Source of the DNA: Lasiosphaeria ovina
Lineage: Eukaryota > Ascomycota > Sordariomycetes > Sordariales > Lasiosphaeriaceae
Reading direction: 5' to 3'
Length of the DNA: 64,000 nt
Assembly (NCBI GenBank): GCA_033439765.1
Contig: JAULSN010000010.1
Location: forward strand, 1,054,001-1,118,000
The stretch's first letter is position 1; every line of letters begins with the position of its first letter. The translations under genes were made by a program, and so were the position numbers. This document shows positions 1 through 11,380 of this stretch, in pieces. The notes beneath the pieces were generated by a model. The model saw only the letters and a list, made by a program, of their open reading frames with translations, did not search any database and was not told the DNA's origin.

Positions 1-522
1 TCGTAGTGGAGGGGGACAAAGTGGTGTGTGACCACCGTCGTGCCGAATCCAAAGGCGAAAACGAGCCTGCCGCCGTGCAAACAGGAAGCACGATGTATGT
101 CGAGCTATCTGGGCAACCCGCAACCCTCCTTGCTGCGACTTGCCTGCATCGCGACCGCCCAGTCTTCTCCCTCGACTGTCCTGTCTGTTCCCCCGCCCGT
201 GTCTGTCGATGCCCACCCCAAGTTCCTGCATGCTCGAGTTGCATCCACAAGTGTATCACCTCTTCAGCAGCAGACGATTCCGCACCCCACCTACACCGCA
301 CCGTGCTGTTTTGCCTGCAGAGGCAGATAACCTGAGTATGATCGCTATTGTGCACAGGGCGTCCCTCAGAAAGAGTCCTCTGATGATGTCTCTCCCAGCG
401 AAGCGACACTGAAAGGGCGCGTGCATGCGTGTGTGCGTTGCCTCCGAGGAGGCGGACGGACCGATGCACAGACAAGAAAGAAGGTGTCAGACATTGCGGG
501 CACAGAGCCGCTCGGAAATATA

Positions 523-544
523 TCTACCTACCTACCTACCTACC
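523..544. repeat. (TACC)n microsatellite
   Basis: About five perfect copies of the tetramer TACC/CTAC. The same tetramer recurs in many other intergenic regions of the window (see the finding on TAGGTA motifs). Confidence 0.9.
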
Positions 545-782
545 TTAGCTATCTATCCGTAGCCACGATGCAGTAGTTATCAACGCGGCTAAAAGACGCA
601 GATTTCGCTCCCACCAGGCATGTCATATCCGCAAGGTCGTTCGAACCTGGCTCAGCGTCCCTTATGACCTGGCATATTACCCGTTGCCTTGTCCCGAACA
701 ATCCAGTGTACCTGTTTGGTACCGGGTCCGAGTTCGAATATATTGACCGTCGTGTTTGCCTGTTTGCCTGTTTGCCTCGTGC

Positions 783-783
<1 letters not shown>

Positions 784-822
<39 letters not shown>
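784..822. repeat. (TG)n microsatellite
   Basis: Roughly 19 uninterrupted TG units in intergenic DNA. It creates Cys/Val-repeat frames on both strands that are not genes. Confidence 0.95.
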
Positions 823-825
<3 letters not shown>

Positions 826-1316
826 AGGGATAAAGAGAAGCAAGGCACAGAGTATAGGATCCAGGGCCGAGGAAAGAGCCGCCAAGGGCTGGCCTGCCTT
901 AAGGTTATCCCAAGTTGAGGTTTGGTCGTCGGGAGACCCTTACTTCGTACATTCTACCTAACTCGAAAGCCCGGCCGACACTCGTACCTAATCTGCAGAA
1001 AAACTAGTGCTGTCCATCACAGGCAAAGGCAATCGCACCATAGATAGACAAGAATTGGAGTCTGACGTCGTCGTCGGCTGCTGTTGCTGATCGGATCGGA
1101 TACGGGCCAAATCGATCACCGCAACGGGGCAGCAGCTCTGGTGGCCGGGGAACAGGCGCACTGCAGTCGATTCTCGAGAGCAAGTCGACAACAGGGACTG
1201 GGTTCGCCCAGGTACGGAGCAGCCCTCGACAGATCGCCATGGCTTGATTGCTTCTTTGAAAATGTACCGCTCCTGCAGGACAGGGTACAAAGCCAAGAAG
1301 TACTCTCCCGTCTCCA

Positions 1317-1433
<117 letters not shown>

Positions 1434-1453
1434 GTCTCTCGTCTTCGTCACTC

Positions 1454-1489
1454 TTGAGTGCTTGCTTGAGTGCTTGCTTGAGTGCTTGC
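1454..1489. repeat. 12-bp tandem repeat, three copies
   Basis: Three head-to-tail copies of GAGTGCTTGCTT, the last one truncated or diverged, immediately downstream of the CTGT array. Confidence 0.85.
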
Positions 1490-2232
1490 ATCCGGGCCTG
1501 CAGCAGCCTCCCCACTGAGTAGCCTAAGGACGAGCAGGAGCGAGCGGAGGGCCCGCCTGCGTCGCTCAGGCTCCCTTATTGGCCGGTCCGCCCTGATCAC
1601 CACCTGGCTGCCCTGCCCATCCCGCCGCCCGTCATGTGGCCCACTCTGAGCACCCCAGAGAACAGAAACGGCCAGCCAAGGGAACCCCTGCAATCACCTT
1701 GCAAGGTCTTATTAGGCGCATTATTTCTTCGGCCTCTGGCCCTGGCCCCCCCTGGCACTCCCTGGGTCTGTCTGTCAGGGAAAGCTCCTCTTCACCCCCC
1801 TTCACCTTCCCCGGCCCTGTACCACACCTTCTTGCGCTCAACAACTTCACTTGCCAACCAGCTCGACCTGTCTCGAAATCACCCGCTGCCTTATATACCG
1901 ACATCAAGTTCCAACATCCAACACCGTCAGACGTCGAGCGAATTTTTGGAAGGAAACCATCGGCTCCGAATCAACACGAGGTATCTCCATACCGGCTCCA
2001 GTCGCATAGCACGCGGGCGCATTCGTAAGCTTGTCGCAAACCGTTCAGTTTCCCGGGTCATCCACATTTAGCCACCACCAGCAACTAAAAACCAGCCAGC
2101 GCCAGCGCTCCCGCTTTCCCTCGACGCGCCCATTATTAACGAGCTGGCCTGAGCTTTCCGAGACTATACTATACGTCGGCCACGTTATACGTATTATACA
2201 CACTACGGGGGCGCCGATCCCAATCGCCCGCC

Positions 2233-3144
2233 ATGTTGCTACCGTCGGCGTTTTCGTGCGACTCGTCGCAGCCGCCGCTCACGCGCCTCCAGTCGGCCCT
2301 CTTCGCATCGCCGCCTGCGAGCCCGCCCCAGCTGTCGACGCAGACGGCCGTCGGCAACATCTTCACGACATGCCGGTCGCTGCAGGCGCTCCTCGCGGCT
2401 CCCGCGCCGCCGCCGGTCAATGTCGCGCCCATCACGCCGCCAGCGTCGTCGCACGCGCACGCATACGGGCAGCAGCTACCAACGCCGCCCATGGCGCACG
2501 CACCGTCTCCGCTCAAGCTACGACTGCGCTCGCGCAAGACCGAAGGACAACAGCCCGGCGGCGCCGACCACGGGCCTGCCAGGAAGCGCATCGTGAAGCG
2601 GTCGGCCCCTCCGCGCGGCGTCAACAAGCGCCGGCGTGCGCTGGACGACGACATGGGACGGGACGACGAGGACGGCCTCGAGAGTGAGCCGGAGCACGAG
2701 TATGGCCAGAACAAGGAGAATGTCGACGACGACTCGGAGATTTTGCCGTCGAGGCCGCAGACACCCAAGCGGTCCCGCATCGCCCCCGAGATCATACCCC
2801 TGGGCCTGGAGAGGTTAGACTACCACGTGCTGCACCACGCCGACGGCGCGCTCAGAGACGATAGTCGTAGTGGCAACGGCAACGGCAACGGCAACGGCAT
2901 GAGAGAAGGGGCAGACGGAGCCCTCGAGGCGGACGGCGAGCTGTGGAGCACCGAGGAGGACCGCATCCTCGTCGAGCTGGTGCTCGAGAAGCTCAAGCTC
3001 ACAAAGTCGGACTGGCAAGACTGCGCGCGCAGCCTGGGCAAGGACCGCGGCAGCGTGGGGCGACGGTGGAAGAGCCTGATGGTCAACGGCGACGTAGGGC
3101 TCAAGAGGGGTAGTCGGCGCAAGATCTACGGCACGTGGAGGTGA
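2233..3144 (+). CDS. Myb/SANT-domain DNA-binding protein
   Basis: A single-exon gene for 303 residues. The C-terminal 65 residues or so form one Myb/SANT-like repeat: W-S-T-E-E-D at the first helix, a tryptophan in the middle (SDWQDCA) and GRRWKSL in the recognition-helix region. Before it lies a basic stretch (KRIVKR, NKRRRAL) that looks like a nuclear localisation signal, then an acidic Asp/Glu block and a short Gly-Asn repeat encoded by GGCAAC units. The N-terminal 150 residues are Pro/Ala-rich and probably disordered. Such one-repeat Myb proteins are common in filamentous ascomycetes and are presumed nuclear DNA-binding regulators or chromatin factors; I cannot assign a target. The ATG at 2233 is the first in the frame and sits in a GC-rich context. 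The coding sequence has strong third-position G/C bias, supporting a real gene. Confidence 0.8.
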   Translation: MLLPSAFSCDSSQPPLTRLQSALFASPPASPPQLSTQTAVGNIFTTCRSLQALLAAPAPPPVNVAPITPPASSHAHAYGQQLPTPPMAHAPSPLKLRLRSRKTEGQQPGGADHGPARKRIVKRSAPPRGVNKRRRALDDDMGRDDEDGLESEPEHEYGQNKENVDDDSEILPSRPQTPKRSRIAPEIIPLGLERLDYHVLHHADGALRDDSRSGNGNGNGNGMREGADGALEADGELWSTEEDRILVELVLEKLKLTKSDWQDCARSLGKDRGSVGRRWKSLMVNGDVGLKRGSRRKIYGTWR

Positions 3145-4156
3145 TGGCTATTAAGGAATAGCAGGCGCCTCCTCCATTCCTGCCTCCGCGACATACTGTA
3201 CTACTATTACTACTAACTGCGCATTTGTGTTTTGTAACATCAACTTTTGGGAAGGTTTTTCTATTTTTGTCAAGACAACGGAAGCATGGCTTGGCTAAAC
3301 ATGCCTGGTGGCCACGGGGATTACGGGGGCGTTCGAAAGGGGGTTCTACGGGGTGGGCACGGGGTGGACCACGGGGTTTTCGGGGATCGGGGAGTTGGTC
3401 ATGATGATATCCCCACAGGTTGGCGCGCGCGTTGTGAGCGCTTGTTATTTTTTGCCTTGTTGCGCAAAGTCGACACTCGGGGTCTTTTGGGTACTTGCTA
3501 CTCCATTATTATGACATTTACGACATCAACTCTAGACACTATTTAGATTCTTCATTTTTGTTTCCCTTTTTTCTTTCTTGGTATTGGCTACCTTACCTAC
3601 TACTGCTTAGCAGTGCTGGTTAATCCAACGCGCCGACTTGGCCGCTTGTTTCGAAACTCTCCCCAGTCCGAGTCTAATTTTCTAATGTCCGCAAAGGTAA
3701 TGCGTAAGATAATCACGGAGATTCTAATTATGGAGATGGGGACAAACCCGCCGAGCCTCAGCTCACCTCCCCTCAGCTCACCTCAGCTCACCTCCCCTCA
3801 CCTCGCAGCGTGGGCGAGGGAGGACCAGACCAATACCGGTACTTGTCAGACCGGGTAGCTACAGCAGCGGCTCCTTACACACGTGGGATACATTGGACAG
3901 AGGCAGGCAGGCGAGAGGCTCAGGGAAGGGGGGGGGGGGGTTGCGTGTGCCTTGCAGTGAGTGGGATGGATGCCGAGACCTTCCCTGGGAGTGGTGTGAG
4001 ATTGTGTGGGATTTTGCCATGCTTGCTTTGTTTGCCGGCGTCCGGAGGGATCACAGCATCGGAATAACGCAAGGTAGGTAGCCAAGGGAACTGGGGGTGG
4101 CAGTTGTTTGTGTAATATGTAAGAGAAAAAAAGAATGCGCCTCAACCACACGTCAT

Positions 4157-4180
4157 GCCGCCGCCGCCGCCGCCGCCGCC
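4157..4180. repeat. (CCG)n microsatellite
   Basis: Eight CCG/GCC units in intergenic DNA. Confidence 0.9.
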
Positions 4181-4836
4181 AGGAACAGGACCTCGTTCCT
4201 GGATGCCAATGCGGAGGGATGACAGACACTTGGTTGGTGTTGAGACCCGATGCGAGGCACAGCCAGTCAGTCAGTCGCCCCAACGATACAAAAGCTAATA
4301 ACTGACTGAGGTAATCCTCTTGTTGCCTGACATGACATGACCCCGACCTCGACCCTGACCTTGATGGAAGCTTACGGTGTACCTACCTCCATACCTTGGT
4401 TCATGCCTGCCGCCTGAGTCCGAACTTATAACACTTGGCAGTTAATACGTGGGAAGAGCAATACGCGAGAAAATGGCACTACGTGTGATGTCGTCAGCCG
4501 CTTGCTGACAGCCAGCCCACCTTACATTTCCAACGCCTCACCATGCCCGAGGACTGTCCCCTCCTAGATAGTATGGCAGCGATGCGACAAGATTTGGATT
4601 TGGGGTGGGTCAGTGAGCGCAACACGGGAACACGGAAAACGGAAAACGGAAAACGGAAGAAATTTGATCGATCTGAGCTTTTATTCGGGATCCCTCCTTC
4701 CCTCCTTCCTTCCATCCCTCCGATCTGGCGGCGCATGACCTGGCCTGGCCGCTTAGTCTTGTGTCCGGGCCTACCTTACCTTATTATGCAAGATCCGACC
4801 CGCGAGGAGGGCCGTGGCCGTCTTGGACGACCGACT

Positions 4837-4860
4837 GTGTGTGTGTGTGTGTGTGTGTGC
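4837..4860. repeat. (GT)n microsatellite
   Basis: About 11-12 GT units. Confidence 0.9.
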
Positions 4861-5775
4861 CCCTCCTTTTCTCACCCACCCACCACCTGTTTCGCGGAAT
4901 TGAAGAAAAAATTGTAGCACTTTGACAGGTGCGGTACGCACGCAGGAAACGAAACTGCAGACGAACCAGAGGGGGGACGGGTGGGGAAGGGAAAGTCTTA
5001 AGATGCCATAATAATGAAACAATGTTTTCGAGGGGTATAGGGGCTCGAGCTCGAGGGCGGGAAACATGCAACGCTTGGAAGCGAGCGGGATGGCGTGCAG
5101 CTTGTGCTTGGCTTGGCTTGGCTTGTTGGGTCTGTGTCCAAAGTGCCGCCGCTCGGGATCCCGTCCGCCGTCCCTCGTCCTTCCTCCTGGGGGGGGGTGG
5201 GCTCGGATGCTTGTTTCATGGATGTCTTCTCGGAAGCGATTTTCTTTTATTTCTTAGCCAAGTCTGGTCCTGATAGCATTGCCCTCCCCAACCCAGTCAA
5301 ATACCAATGTAAAGTAAGGTAGTTAGCAAGGAAGATGGGGAAGGGTGGTATACAATGTGGAAAACACGCAAGGTACGTACTCCGTTCCTGAGGCACAGAG
5401 GGACATGGAAGTAGTACGCGCTTTCTCTCGCGCTGGCTCCTCCTCCTCCTCCTCGGCGCAACCCTAAAACCCACTCACCCCACCTCACCTCACTTCACCT
5501 CGGACCTTTCCCCGGCTGTGCCCTGCGCTGGGTGTTGTGGGGAGGCGATGCTCCCGGCATCCTGCCTGATCCCTTTCTCTTCCCAACGCCCAACACGCAC
5601 GGCTTCTCCACACCTCCTTACATCGCCGCGTGCTATTTGCAGAATTGTTTCATGCCTTGTTCCGCAGCAACAGTAGCTACAAGATAGAGACAGAACCAGA
5701 AAAGAGAAGCAGAAGTAAAGGAAAATAGCATGCGGCAAGTTGCTTATTAGTGCCTCGGTGCCTCAGTGCCTAGGT

Positions 5776-5803
5776 GGCTGACGGCTGACGGCTGACGGCT
5801 GAC
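5776..5803. repeat. Heptamer tandem repeat (GGCTGAC)n
   Basis: Four consecutive copies of a GGCTGAC-type heptamer, followed within 30 bp by a short GGC run. Confidence 0.85.
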
Positions 5804-6805
5804 AGTGCCTGGCATGGCGGCGGCGGCGGCGGCGAATAGTGACATGTTAAATTAGGTGAGTAGTTCTGCGGGCTGCAATGCCCTCCGCAAGCCTTTCTAG
5901 TTCCCACGTCCCTTCCCGTTCATACTTGTTCTACTGATGTCGCGCATGACCGCGCGGAGCGCACCCCTCGGCCGAAGGACGGGAGGTTGGCGGACGGACG
6001 GGAGAGGAAGAGAGCCAGACCGTGCTCCCGCTTTCCCAAGGGATGGCTGGCTGTCATGTCATGGCGAGCGGAACAAGCTGCGCCGTCCACCGAGCATTAG
6101 CTACCCTCTGTTTCCGTTGACCGTCTCCCCTTATTCTCTCCAACGTCGGCCGCCCTTCTGTCCATGCCTGCCAATGTTGTCCGTGCTTGGTCCCCGTCCG
6201 CACAGGCCGGGATTCCCTCGGTATTGTGGGGGGTGATCCCGTGTATTGTACAACACGGAAGCCCTCTGCTATTCTGTTGACCGGCAGCTCTGCGCCGAGA
6301 CAATAGTTCTGTGCCCTCCTTGTCTGCAGGCAAGGGATAACACGGGGCCCAGTGGTCAGGACGATGCACTCTTTAGCTGTCAATTTCTGCCGTCCTTGCG
6401 CCGCATGTTAGATTTAATTTCGGGTCTATTGTATGTACAGGCAAGGCCTTGCTCACCCTGCAGACGACCCGATCTTAGAATGGGCCGACAAGGAGAGGGG
6501 CGCAAGTTTGTCCCCGTTGCCCGTCCTCTAGCGGCCCACTGACTCGGGCCGCCACGACGACCTACAACGAGCTGTAACCCCTTTCCCCCCTTGTTATCAT
6601 TATTACGGCATGGATGGCAGAACATTGGCCACTTGTGGGAGTTTCCATAGCTGATCGGTTCTGCGGGGCACCAGAAAAGAGGCAAATATGGGAAGTCTGT
6701 TTTGGACATCTGCCCTCTTATCTGCCAGCTGACTTAAACTGCTCTGGTAGTTTCTCGGACCTGCCGTCTCCCTCGTGTCATGGGCATTAGTATTACGCGT
6801 GGCCG

Positions 6806-8545
6806 TCACCATCCGTCGAGAAGCGTCGTCCGGACGTGCATTCCGTGCGCCGGCTTCGAGGTTATGCCGCCCTTGATGTCGATCTTGGATTCGTCCCGGT
6901 CAGCTTCGTTGTGGAGCTCAAAGGAGAACCGGCCGACCCAGGCCGCCAGCAGACAAGCAAACTCGGCCTTGGCGAATGACTGTCCGATACAGCTGCGCGG
7001 TCCATGTAAAAAGGTCAAAAAGGCATAGTTGGTCGTCGCACCGCCGCTCGCCGCGCGCTTGTCCCCGTCGAACTTCGGCATCCACCGCTCAGGGTTGAAT
7101 TCGCCCGCGTCAGACCCCCAAATGGCGACAGATTTGTTGACGGCCCAGGGTACGAGAAATATGGGCGTACCCTTGGGAATGAACTGGCCCTGGATGCTTG
7201 TATCGCACGCAGTCACACGCGATGTCGAGGCCACGGGGGAGAAGTATCGCAAGACTTCGTTGCACACGGCGTTGAGGTACGGCAGGCTATCAATTTCAGT
7301 GCTCGAGATGGCCGAGTTGCCTGTGATGGGTGGGAGGTTTTGGCGGATCTCGGCTCTTAGGCGGGCCTGGACGTCTGTATGCTTGGCCAGCAGGTAGATG
7401 GCCCAGGTCATGGACGAGGCCGTCGTCTCGTGGCCGGCGGCCAGAAACGTCATGAGCTGGTCCACCAGATTCTCGTCGGCGAAGCCGCCAGACTCGAGGG
7501 CGACCGACAGAATGTCGATATCCACGCGCTCCTTGCCAACCAGCTTCTGCTTCTTCTCGCTGATCAAGGCGGCGCACGTCGAGCGGACGAAGCGCGATGC
7601 GTTGGAGATTTCTATGTTGCGTTTTAGAGGCAAGGCAGTGAAAAGTCGGAGCGGAATCAGCATCGACAGTGCTATCAGAATGCGTGGTTCCCTCGACGGC
7701 TCAAACAATGTCATGTAGCTCTGGTTTAGCTCGTTGCTGGGGTCCTTGAGGGCACCAAAGTCGCGCCCGAGGGCGGCAACGCCAATGATATCGAGGGCCA
7801 CCCGGGAAGCAAATGAGCCAACCTCAATGACGCCAGTGCCTTTCTGGTCGGTGGCTGTGTCGGAGAGGATCTTGTCCGTTATGACTTGCACGCTCTCGCG
7901 TGCCTTGTCCCAGAAAACGGGATAGAGCTCCTTGATGTGGCGAAAGGCAAACGCCGGCATCAAGCTCTTCCGCTGCTTCTTGTGCTCGTCGCCCTCGGCG
8001 AGCAGCAAACCGATGCCCAGGAGGCGGCCGAGGAAGTGGCGGAACTCGTCAGACTTCTTGAAGTCATAATTCTTGGTGACCAGCACTTCGGCAAGAGCCT
8101 TTGGAGAGGCGATGAGCAGCCTCTCCTGGTTGAAGAGACCAAGATATCGTATCAGGCCGTAATTTGGGATTGTGTTGATCCTGAACAAGGTAGTTTAGTT
8201 GTTTATCAGCAAGCTTATTGCACAAGAGCAGCCGAGCAGATGGCCCGAGATTCACAAGGATGCGTACCACTCCAGCGCAGGTGCGCCCATGGGCATGCGG
8301 GATATTTTAGGGAACTGGCCAAGCAACCACGAGCCCCCGTCTGGCTGGGGCAGATGGCGAAGAGGCGAGAAGAATTTCGGATACACAAGGACCGCCCAGA
8401 CAGCCCAGGCGAAGAACTGGACGGCCCAGGCGGCCGCAAAGGCCGAGACAAAGCCCAGCGAAATCCATGGCAGTAATTTGCCAGACGATGCAAGGTAGCC
8501 GGCTGCCAGCGAGACAGCCAGGATAGTTCGAGAGGGAAAGCCCAT
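6806..8545 (-). CDS. Cytochrome P450 monooxygenase
   Basis: Two exons (8545-8268 and 8180-6806) encode 550 residues. The 87-bp intron has donor GTACGC and acceptor TTCAG, and splicing creates the junction LEW-INTIP, which restores the conserved start of the P450 fold. The N-terminus has two hydrophobic segments (about residues 4-22 and 27-55) that should anchor the enzyme in the ER membrane. Diagnostic motifs are all intact: I-helix AGHETT at 341-346, ExxR (E401, R404), and the haem loop with the thiolate ligand Cys490 inside PRSCIGQ. The enzyme should use electrons from NADPH-P450 reductase to hydroxylate or oxidise a small lipophilic molecule. The substrate and CYP family cannot be told from sequence alone. 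No polyketide synthase, NRPS, terpene cyclase or transporter lies nearby, so it is not evidently part of a metabolite cluster. Confidence 0.93.
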
Positions 8546-10441
8546 GGTGAAGATAAGATCGAGTGACGACGTGGGCGTCCTTCCCAGCTTCTCGTTAGTG
8601 AGGTGGTTAGCTGGTGCTGGGGTTGACGTTTTGACACCTATGGAGGGGAGTTTATTTGGTCGGACTCGGAACAGCGACAGGCGGGCTTTATCCAAAGCCC
8701 AGCGTTAAATAGGTCACAGGCACGTTCTACATAACAATTACAGCCTTGCGCCGACGATGACCCCAGATTCGGGATCCGCTGCGGAGTTAAAGCGATTGAT
8801 AGAATCTCAGCTAAAACACGTACGTGTGTGTACGTTGCCAGTGCCTCGCAAGGCCACGACGTCGGGCCCTGCTGCGTATTGATTATATCCGTAACCGTCC
8901 AGCCGTCATTTGTCACTGCGGATTCCCGCCCGCCCGATCTGCACGCATTCGCACTCGCGTAGCGTCCGTCGGAGCGACTTGTACGCCCACGGAGCCCAGC
9001 TCGCCATCGTCGTTGCCTGCCCGAAGCGGGGGGGTTGCACTAATCGCTGCTCCCCAACGGGGGCCGCTGTAATTATGGCGCGGCCGGCGACATGGTTGTC
9101 CCGTTCCCTCCCACCTCGTGCCATCTCGTTGGCCGTGGAAGGCGCCACCTGCACATGGCCGACGAATAGGAAGCCGGCCCAACCAGCATAAGGCCCTCGA
9201 AGTACAATCAAGGTACATGAAAATCGGCTTACCCGGTAAAAAATTACCTAGCCTTGAAGCCCTGTCAAGTAGATATGAAGTCCCTCGGCTAAGCCTATGT
9301 AGCACGTTCCACGTCCAAAGAGATGTGTGCAAAGCGAGCTGCGCGGCCGTTGGACACGCAAGACGCCTTTGACCGCGTCACCTCCGCCTTTGGTGGCCAG
9401 ATTTCCGAAATTCTCGAAGATTTTCCGAAATTTCGAGAAATTCTAGCTTAGAAAGAAATTCTCGGACATCACTGCTAGGACTTCCGCCGTCACCCCACCT
9501 TATTTGGAAGTTCTAGGTTGCCGAGTTACAGTTGTTTTGCGATCAATCCCCACCGTTGCGATTACAATGAAACACGTTCGAGGCCCTGGACCCCAATCTA
9601 GGACAATGTCAAGGCAACCACTTCACCTACTTTGGATACCATGTGGCTTCCCATCGAATGTCCCTGGGCAAGGCTGTCTCGTTTCGTTAACCCCAACCAA
9701 GCCGATGTCCTTCCCGTTTTCCATGGTCTTCTCCCCGTATCGTTTCGTTATGCCTCAAAGGTCCAGACTTGTATGATCTTGACTTTTGTTATGATGGACC
9801 TGCAGTAAGGAATCGGGACTCTATACTGTACCTTCAGTAAACTTCAATGGTGCTTGGTTAGGCTGCACAACACAAAATATAAGGCAAGGCGAGCTGAGTT
9901 TCTTGCTCGTTATGGTTGATGGCTACCTCAGTACATCACCTAGCGCGGACTAGGTAGAGTATCTGCCCACCTACCCCCGTAGGTTGGTAGTTACCTTATG
10001 TACTTGTATTTTAGTATCCATTCATGCATCTAATAATGAACAGATTTTCATTTCTACGAACGTCCGCAGCGGTTCCAGATTATATTGAGCGTTAAGTGTG
10101 GAGAAAGCGGTCGAGCCCGCGCCGCCTCTCTATCTACCGTCTGTCTCAAAGTACCCGCCGAAGAGACATCCGCTTACGCTCCTTATCCTCAGCTGATTTC
10201 GGCCGAAAAAGCCGGTAATTGCCAAATCACTGACAAGACTTGCGCTTCAGGGAGGACACTGACACGACCTTGGCCATGACAACAGGGAGAAAGAACAAAA
10301 CAGAGCTGAAAGGGGAAGACAGAGAAACACTAGACCGACCGCCAGCCGTCCTAACACCTACGCCTACAGGCACCCCCCTGACAGATAGACGAAGAAAAAG
10401 AAAGAGGGTTGAGACTATTCTGGCTTGGATTTTGGTTGCAG
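8546..10441. other. Intergenic region between the P450 gene and the kinase relic
   Basis: I find no gene in this 1.9 kb. Near 9390-9470 there is a cluster of near-repeated, partly palindromic elements built from TTTCCGAAATT and TTCGAGAAATT. TAGGTA/TACCTA-rich motifs occur near 9950-9990. Short open frames lack any recognisable domain. Confidence 0.55.
9397..9463. repeat. Palindromic TTCCGAAATTCTCGA cluster
   Basis: Several imperfect direct and inverted copies of a TTTCCGAAATTCTCGA-like unit lie within about 65 bp. They could form a hairpin. No function is assigned. Confidence 0.6.
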
Positions 10442-11380
10442 TTACACCGCCTTCCCAAGACAACCGAGAGCGCCATGGCTACTCGCCACGCTCACAGAGT
10501 ATTCAGCCACCGTTCCAATATATCGGAAGTTGGCTCGGGATCCAGGCTGGGCTAGTAAGTTTTCTAGCGCGTCTTCCAGATATGCAATGGGCGAGATCAA
10601 TGATGCAAATGCTGGGATCGTGCTCGTCAACCTCGGGGTTCTCGGCGGCGGCATGACGCACAACGATATTGTTTGGTTTCAGGTCATTAGTTGTCGACAT
10701 CCAGCTGCCACATCTGACTGTCGGCATCGATGATATTCGCGATGATGGCCTTGCGCTGGCGATCGCTCAACCTCAACGCTCCGGGATTCTCGTCGAGAGA
10801 CCCCAATACTGTGCCAGGGACAAACTCGTATATAATTACCCGCACGGGTCGCGTTTTCATGTCTTTCCCCAACGACAGAAACATCGAAGGTATAGTACCC
10901 ATGGAAGCGAGGGACCGTAGTGCCCCAGAGTGGTTCCAGTTGCTTGTAAGCCTTGACCTCGTGAGCATAGGCTGCGTCGTAGGTATAGAAGAGGTCAGAC
11001 GCAAGCCCAAAGAACAACGGGTCGTATAGTTTGGCCGCCAACAGGAAGTTTGTTGGCAGATATGATGGCGGCAGCTGCTTTGCAGCAGATTCGCTGGAGG
11101 CGTCTCCGGGGAGGAACGCGCGAGATGAGTTGTTGTCGGGAGGAGTAATGGGCTTCACAGTTACGATTTGAGAATTAAATTTGTCGAGGACTCTTATTGT
11201 CTTCAGTATCTCGAAGGACACCAAGCCGCCTTGGGTGATGCCGGGTGCTGGGGGGTGCTCCAGGCACATGTCCATGATGTGCTTGTTTTTGATGTCATCT
11301 GCGAGCCCCGGACACACGGATATATCTTCTTGGAAGTGGTAGTTTTCCGCAGCCTTTGGCGGGGTATGCCGTCGCCCCAA
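10442..11380 (-). pseudogene. Frameshifted fungal protein-kinase-like gene
   Basis: Conserved segments of the fungal protein-kinase-like superfamily lie in order on the minus strand but in different frames. The N-lobe part (AKLYDPLFF, HEVKAYKQL, GTTVPRFHGYY) reads from 11380 to about 10840. The hinge part (VRVIIYEFVPG) reads in the next frame to about 10687. The catalytic-loop-like segment (NDLKPNNIVV) followed by IIDLAH reads in the third frame from about 10727. A possible further shift occurs after 10660, where the original frame is open again. Each shift is in the same sense, equivalent to one extra base. I see no canonical intron that would reconcile the frames; the most economical first shift falls in a G or A homopolymer near 10865-10875. 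The gene borders the AT-rich island, which suggests decay in an accessory region. Assembly indels in homopolymers are the main alternative explanation. Confidence 0.65.

Larger units (their letters stand above)
3145..6805. other. Intergenic region between the Myb and P450 genes
   Basis: No supportable gene in 3.7 kb. The region contains several simple repeats: a poly-G run near 3930-3940, (CCG)n at 4157-4180, (GT)n near 4837-4860, a TTGGC array near 5107-5125 and a heptamer array near 5776-5803. A CACGTG E-box-like hexamer lies near 3880. Open frames of 60-145 codons occur but overlap on both strands and lack recognisable domains. Confidence 0.6.

Noticed and set aside
2031..2795. Overlapping frames on both strands across the Myb gene
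   Set aside because: These are shadows of the GC-rich 2233-3144 gene; only that frame contains a recognisable domain.
5776..5803. Short tandem repeats as a CRISPR-like array
   Set aside because: Units are contiguous without spacers, and the genome is eukaryotic; they are minisatellites.
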